64,000 nt of DNA from NCBI GenBank assembly GCA_015680685.1, contig MNCI01003033.1, positions 1 through 64,000 on the forward strand, in the 5' to 3' direction. This document shows positions 58,895-64,000 of this stretch, one piece after another. Made by a program: the position numbers and the translations under genes. Below the pieces are notes generated by a model. The model was not told where the DNA came from, made no database searches, and saw only the letters and a list, made by a program, of their open reading frames with translations. Every line of letters starts with the position of its first letter. Position 1 is the stretch's first letter. The stretch comes from Gnetum montanum (taxonomy: Eukaryota > Streptophyta > Gnetopsida > Gnetales > Gnetaceae).

Positions 58895-59675
58895 TGTATT
58901 CTTCTCAATAGCCTGATGAATCAAGATTTCCAATGCCCTAAGAATTCAAAGTGGTGTACACTCATTTAGATGAGTTTGTACCTGATTTCACCTTTGTCCT
59001 GCATCAAGATGAACAACTATGGTGGAGAGATATGGAGGGCAACATTGTCTTGCCTTTAGACCAATCTGTTCCTGGGATGCTACTTCAAACTCTTAAGAGG
59101 TTGGGCATCTAGGATCTCCATGGTGAATACATTGTATGGGACCATGACTTTTGGGACTACCGTCTCATAGAAACACAACTTAAACAAGATCGGCACCAAG
59201 AGAAGCACCATGAAGCCATGAAAGAAAAATGGTTTACTAACCCCTTGTTCTTGATGAATCAAAATGACAATAAGGATTCTCCATTTGGGGGTTTTCAACA
59301 TGAAGATTCTTCATCCCTTGACTTTTGTGAAGGGGGCTTGAACTTGAATTTGTAATCCATTGTCAATAATCTAGGTGCAAGTAAAAGTTAAAGTCAACAT
59401 AAGGGCTTGGGTAAGCATCGTGATGATGATACACTTGATGATCATGGCCATTCCAAGCAAAGAGGAGGTGGTAGATACCATGATGGTGGTAGTCCTCCTT
59501 CCTCTTCATTCTCTTCCTTCTTTGAATTTGATTGACACCATAGAGGACAAAACTATGATGGAGGTGAATTATGGGATAATGATCATAGGCCCCACCATGA
59601 CTAAAGGGGTCATAAGGAATTTCATAGGTGTCATCAAAATCATGATGATGATTAATGAACCATATTTGGTGGCTC
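58895..59675 (+). pseudogene. gag start of element C
   Basis: From ATGTATTCTTCTCAATAG on (a stop already at codon 6) the frame gives HQDEQLWWRDMEGNIVLP near 59000, the same block as in B and D, and a histidine- and asparagine-rich linker to about 59650. It ends at the D LTR. Confidence 0.75.
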
Positions 59676-60533
59676 TGATATCTAATATTTGATATTAGAG
59701 CCTTGATATCAAATACCTGATATTAGGGCCCAAGAAGTAATGTTGGATACTCGATATCACGAGGTGTGTGCTAGCCTATAAATATAACACTTGGGCATAC
59801 TGTTTGCAAAAATTTTTTTCATAACATAGTAGAGCTCTTGTAGTTTCTTTTCTCCAAAGTTAGAATATTTTCCAAAGTGCCCACAGTAAGAGTCATTGAG
59901 TGTATGAATCTTTATTCAAGCACTATTGTACTTGAGAATGGTAGTATGTGTGGCAATAAAGACGAGCTTTTTGATCAAACCTTGCAGCACCTTGGCTAGC
60001 TTAAATATTTTATTCATGCATTTAATGTTTTGTGCAATTTCACTTAATACTACTAAGTAATTAAGCTAAAGTAAGGTAGCTAGATTAAATAGTGGCTAAT
60101 TACACACATAAGTACGATCACTTCAAGCATTTGCATGATGCTTGGTAATCCCAGCAACACTTAACGTTTGGTAACCTAGCAGCATTATACGTGTTCAAGA
60201 TGTGCATGGAAAGTGGGATTGGATACTTATGTTAGGATAGTTAGTTATTAATTGAAAATTAGATTAGTTAAAGTGGTTCATAAATTAAGTTTCAACTTGT
60301 TGTTAATCATAGATGAATAAAATATAAAAGAATAAAAATCATGTGCCTCAATTACAATTAACCATATAACTAAACTCCACAATTGTAGTTGGAAAGGAAA
60401 CGATCATCACGATTAGATTTCATGTCTTGGAATCAATGTAGTTAAGAACTTAAGGTCTACGAAATTCGATGGGATCAGACGTGAATGCTTGTGATTCATA
60501 TGGTTGGGCATAGGGGTGCCTCATCACTCATCA
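59676..60533 (+). repeat. LTR D (858 bp)
   Basis: TGATATCTAATA at the start, TCATCA at the end. U3 is made of GATATTA/GATATC words, among them the palindrome TTGATATCAA (59703-59712). TATAAATA near 59778; AATAAAG near 59955. Confidence 0.82.
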
Positions 60534-60534
60534 T

Positions 60535-60552
60535 TAGCATCGTTGTCAGGGA
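60535..60552 (+). other. PBS of element D
   Basis: TAGCATCGTTGTCAGGGA, one base after the LTR; 14 of 18 bases agree with the tRNA-Asp complement. Confidence 0.7.
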
Positions 60553-60689
60553 CCTTTAGTTGTTATGTGTGCTATCTAAGACTTAGTGAAAAATTATTTA
60601 AGATTGTTGGAATGAACCCTAAATTCATATCATACATTAAAATAACTACAATAATTTTAAGAAGCACACTACATTTCTTATTTTTCAAT

Positions 60690-62240
60690 ACAAGATGTAT
60701 TCTTCTCATAAGAGTGATTCTTTGGCCAAGTCTAACGGAGTAAATTAGCATGTACCCTAATAATACAAAGTGGTATATGATCATCCTAATGAGTACATAC
60801 CCTTTAACCTTCATTCTACACTTGGATGAACTGTTGTAGTGGTGTGACATGGAGGGTAACATCATGTTGCTACCCAATTGATCCATTCCTATGGTGCTCC
60901 AATAAACTCTAATGCAGTTAGGCATCTAGGGACTTCATGATAAGTATGTTGTGTAGAATAGTGATGCCAGGGATTATCATCTCATTGATGCATAATGTCT
61001 AATGGATTGACAACTCGAGTAGTGCTACAAATCTACAAAGGGAAAGTGGTTCAATGATTCCCCATACTTGAAATATCAAAAAGATGATGGAGAATCCTTC
61101 TCTGGGTATTTTTCATCTAGAGAGTCTCCTCTCTTTGACTTCAGTGAAGAAGGTTAAAACTAAACCTACAATTGACAATCCATAATCTAGGTTCTAGCAA
61201 GAATGGATCTAAGAAGGAGAGTCATGGTAGGAATGCAAGCAAGCAACAAGATCGTGGTTGTGATCACTGAAGAGGGGGTGGCAAGCACCATGATGGTGCT
61301 AGTCCTTCTTCCTCTTCACCTTCATTATCATCTTTCTCTTCTGGCTCTAAATGCAACCATAGGGGATGTGATTGTGATGGATGTAACCAACAGGACTGAG
61401 ATGATCATAGGAACCGTTGGGTAAGTCAAGACCTAGGGTGTAGGCATTCAAGAGAGGCCTATTACCTTGAATGAAGGGGTAGTAGAGGGCATCATAGGCA
61501 CCAAAATGATGGCCTCAATGAGCCTTTTCTCACTACCTAGAGCATGATAAACATTACAAAGGCAATGAGAATTCCTACAAGGCACATCAAGGATAGTTAG
61601 ATCAAGAGGTTAGACATGAACAATATCCCTAGGTACAAAGGGGGATATAACTCATATCTGTTGAACCATATTTAAGCTTTCCATAATTCTTGTGCTTTGT
61701 AAAATATAGAAATGATTGGAAAAAGCTTAAGTTATTTCCTAGGAAATTCATTAAAGAAGCAAAAATTTGGTACTAGTCCTTAAAATCAAAATTCATTAGA
61801 TAGTGGAGTACAATGCTTAAACTATTCAATGACAAATATCAGATGTACTCTTGAGTGTCCAACTTGAGGAGGTAGATCCAAGGATGGAAACAAGGGACAC
61901 ATGAACCCTTGGATACTGCCATGGATCGATATTATTCTCTATTTCATAGATCTCTTGGCCACGGTTATTCTTAACAGAAGTAACTTTGCCATATCATAGA
62001 TGGGTTCCGATCAAAAATAAGGAGAACTCTTGGAGTCTATGCCCAAGGGTGATTGTCAGAATTAAGAGCCCATTAGATCTAAGGGGTGATTGAGCAAGTA
62101 GCAAAAAAAGAAGGAGAGTTGAGGGAACGTGAAAGTATAGAAGGATATAACTGTGATTCTTCCACTTACAAGAGGGAGGTTTGATTTTGTGATAGTGAGG
62201 AGGAATCATCACTTGATGAGATGGTGAATCAGAAAACCTT
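60690..62240 (+). pseudogene. gag of element D
   Basis: Colinear with element B gag: ATGTATTCTTCTCATAAG start, a CDMEGNIMLL block near 60850, a linker, and the Retrotrans_gag part at about 61700-62150 (SLFHRSLGHGYS near 61938, equivalent to SLLHRCLGPGYS in B). Many stops. Confidence 0.75.
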
Positions 62241-62790
62241 TGATGAGACGCGATATTGCATGCACCGCGATATCGCGTATGTGATATCGTGGCTGTCGCG
62301 ATATCACGTCGTCCCTTGTGATATTGCGTACGTGATATTGTAGTTCATTGCCAAATCTATAAATAAGAGGCGACACTCCCCTCAATTCTCATCCTAGGCT
62401 AGAAGTAGCGAAGCTCTGGTAGTTTAATCACTCCAGAGATAGAATATTTTCCATGTGCCCGCAGTAGGAGTCCCCAAGTGAACGGATCTTTATTCAAGCA
62501 GCTTTGTACCTGAATGCAAGTTGTGTACAGCAATAAAGATGAGCTTTGTGGATAAACCTTGCAGTGCATGGAATAGGTTTATTACATGTTATTTCCTATC
62601 TATTATTTATTACATGCATTAGCGCAGCATGAGTACGACTTGGTTACGAGCATTGACGAATTGTACGGCTAACCAAGGAATCGGCTACTCATCGCAATTA
62701 GATTCTCTCACCCTTGTCTCCTAGAATGTGGGATGAGTACGACTTGATTACGAGCATCTACGGATGTGTACAGCTAAATAAAATCCTAAG
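62241..62790 (+). repeat. LTR E, incomplete
   Basis: TGATGAGACGCG at the start. U3 (62241-62340) has six GATAT words, including the perfect palindrome CGCGATATCGCG at 62266-62277. TATAAATA near 62360; AATAAAG near 62536. Further on, two versions of a GAGTACGACTTG-x-TTACGAGCAT block (62631, 62734). No TCATCA end and no PBS found, so the right border is approximate. Confidence 0.7.
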
Positions 62791-63290
62791 AGTAAACATA
62801 AGTAAATGACACTAAATAAAATAAGAGAACTCACAATCTAAGCAAAAGAAAGGTAGGAAAATATTAATTTATACCTGGATTAAGCAAGATAATAAAGCAA
62901 CAACCAAGAGCAGGAATAGATATTCAATTATGGAATTAGAAGAAATGCATCAAGAATATAAGAAATTATCTTGGGAAAGCATACAAAGACCTCAACAATG
63001 GCTCCAACACCTAGCAAGCGTTAGAAATCCAAGTCTATTTACTTTGAGACTTACAATAACCTTAGATTAAGATTTCACAAGAAAAAGAAACTGCAACTTG
63101 AATCACACCACACATAGCTTTTGATTTTGTAAAGATGTGATGATACTAAGACCACCCAAGCATCCACTTGTATAGTGGTCATAATGCTATGCCTTGGGTA
63201 AAAGCCAAATTATGGAGTTATAATCCATAATTAATCATGGCCAAATTGGATGTGAACAATTGCCTATTCTTTTCACATATTACATACTTG
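62791..63290. other. Interval without a recognisable gene
   Basis: AT-rich; only short ORFs; the end of LTR E may reach into it. Confidence 0.4.
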
Positions 63291-64000
63291 GGCTTTTTTA
63301 TTTTATTTTATTTTTTTTAGGAAAAGGTCGAGCGAATTTCATTCCCAAAAAAATGGAGAACAAGCTACGCCTGCACTTAGCATGGACCATCAACCACGGC
63401 CCCAAAGTAGGAGTCCCCAGGACAGAAAGAGACAAGAACCAAGGTGAGAGCACAGGCAGCCCCCAACATCAACCGCGGCGGAGGAACTCGCAGGGAGGAC
63501 CCACCACCTCGCCACCCAACAATCGACACAGAAACCCACGACCTAGGGGAGACCCAGACCCAAAGAGACAGAGACCCAGAAATCACCGCGACAGAAAAGA
63601 CAGAAAAGAGCAGCGAAAGCCATTCCCGCCGCTGCAGCAAAGACCCGACAACCCAGTTACGATTGCTGCCGGCCAGCCTCTCCCTGCGCAGCCAGTCCCG
63701 CGGCGAGGCGGTGCCGATTCTCCGCAATCAGCTGGGCGATTCCCGTCCTGCCGTTCTGCAGGACACCCGCAAACCAAAGCTGTGATGGTTGAGGACGAGG
63801 GGTTGCTATCCGATTCTTCGTGCTGCTGAGCCGAACATCCGGCGGGTCCTTCACCCGCGGCGGCCTTGGGCGATGCTGATCCTGATCAGCGTCCGGGCAC
63901 CGAATGTTCGGCAATGTGTCTACCCCAGATGCAGATGTGTTGCCACGCGCCAGCCCCCGCTCCCCCTCGGCCAACCCCGTCGGGACATGGTTCTGTCTTC
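63291..64000 (-). mobile_element. Non-LTR retroposon, 3' part (runs off window)
   Basis: A T-rich run (63296-63320) opens a strongly GC-rich segment, the mark of a poly(A) tail of a minus-strand insert. The next bases, GTCGAGCGAATTTCATTCCC, match 21387-21406 with few differences. The minus-strand reading includes GIAQLIAENRHRLAAGL, as in the insert at 21368-21889. The plus-strand ORF at 63260-63829 is proline- and arginine-rich and is a consequence of the base composition. The body continues beyond the window. It resembles a LINE end, but no RT is visible here. Confidence 0.65.

Larger units (their letters stand above)
57827..59675 (+). mobile_element. Tat-like element C, truncated in gag by element D
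   Basis: LTR 57827-58737, PBS 58739-58756, then gag to 59675, where the LTR of element D starts. Same family and orientation as element B. The part of gag after the basic linker and all of pol are missing. Confidence 0.82.
59676..62240 (+). mobile_element. Tat-like element D, truncated in gag by LTR E
   Basis: LTR 59676-60533, PBS 60535-60552, gag 60690-62240. It interrupts the gag of C and is itself interrupted by LTR E just after the block reading NQKTF (in B the same place, near 11385, goes on without a break). Confidence 0.82.

Noticed and set aside
63260-63829. Plus-strand ORF of 189 codons rich in P and R
   Set aside because: It starts in the T-rich tail and reads antisense to the retroposon; the composition explains the open frame.
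63330-64000. Bacterial contamination in the GC-rich end
   Set aside because: The poly(A)-like tail and the match to the TSD-flanked insert at 21368-21889 show that it is a plant retroposon.
1-64000. tRNA, rRNA or organelle-derived inserts
   Set aside because: No cloverleaf, rRNA core words or plastid/mitochondrial genes were recognised; tRNA similarity is limited to retroelement primer sites and a doubtful SINE box.

Overview
Organism and overall character. This is nuclear DNA of a land plant with a large, repeat-choked genome. It is AT-rich, almost all transposon and virus debris, and holds one clear intact host gene, a chalcone-synthase-superfamily (type III polyketide synthase) gene. The mix of Tat-like Ty3/gypsy elements, copia, L1-type LINEs, an endogenous caulimovirid and an intron-less GC-rich CHS-like gene suits a gymnosperm or another non-angiosperm with a giant genome, but nothing I can read fixes the species. 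Layout. 1-3930 (minus): 5' part of a Tat-like Ty3/gypsy element (gag, tRNA-Asp-type PBS, LTR) inserted in the coiled-coil ORF of an older relative. 4910-8762 (minus): a decayed L1-type LINE, cut by 8763-17440 (plus), another Tat-like element with LTR, PBS, gag, PR, RT, RNase H and integrase, all inactivated. 17461-17847: a large foldback hairpin. 18078-19345 (minus): a PIF1-family helicase fragment. 21040-22030: copia gag debris split by a small non-LTR retroposon with a clear 14-bp target-site duplication. 22824-26778 and 36324-40056 are direct copies of one segment of about 3.9 kb (retroelement 3' part, LTR and flank). They bracket the CHS-like gene (29325-30515, plus) and a complete but dead copia element (30728-34675) lying 212 bp behind its stop codon. 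40057-41860: Ty3/gypsy RNase H/integrase debris. 43300-49321: a Tat/Ogre-like element with only gag and protease plus a minisatellite. 49322-49950 (minus): an intron-less fragment of an RSH1-type (RelA/SpoT homologue) gene. 50600-56390 (minus): an endogenous caulimovirid with movement protein, coat, protease, RT and RNase H remains. 57827-62790: three successive LTR elements of the same family as 8763-17440, each interrupting the one before. 63291-64000: a GC-rich non-LTR retroposon end that runs out of the window. How it fits together. The PKS gene has a G-box, a TATA box, an ATG-free leader and a full catalytic triad, so it looks functional, but several residues lining the cavity differ from chalcone synthase. 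Everything else is mobile DNA. Points most worth a second look: the remodelled PKS and the long direct repeats around it; the rapidly changing but always dyad-symmetric U3 repeats of the LTR family; the retroelement coiled-coil ORF; the RSH1 retro-fragment; and two single-N positions that each coincide with missing sequence, so they are probably collapsed assembly gaps.
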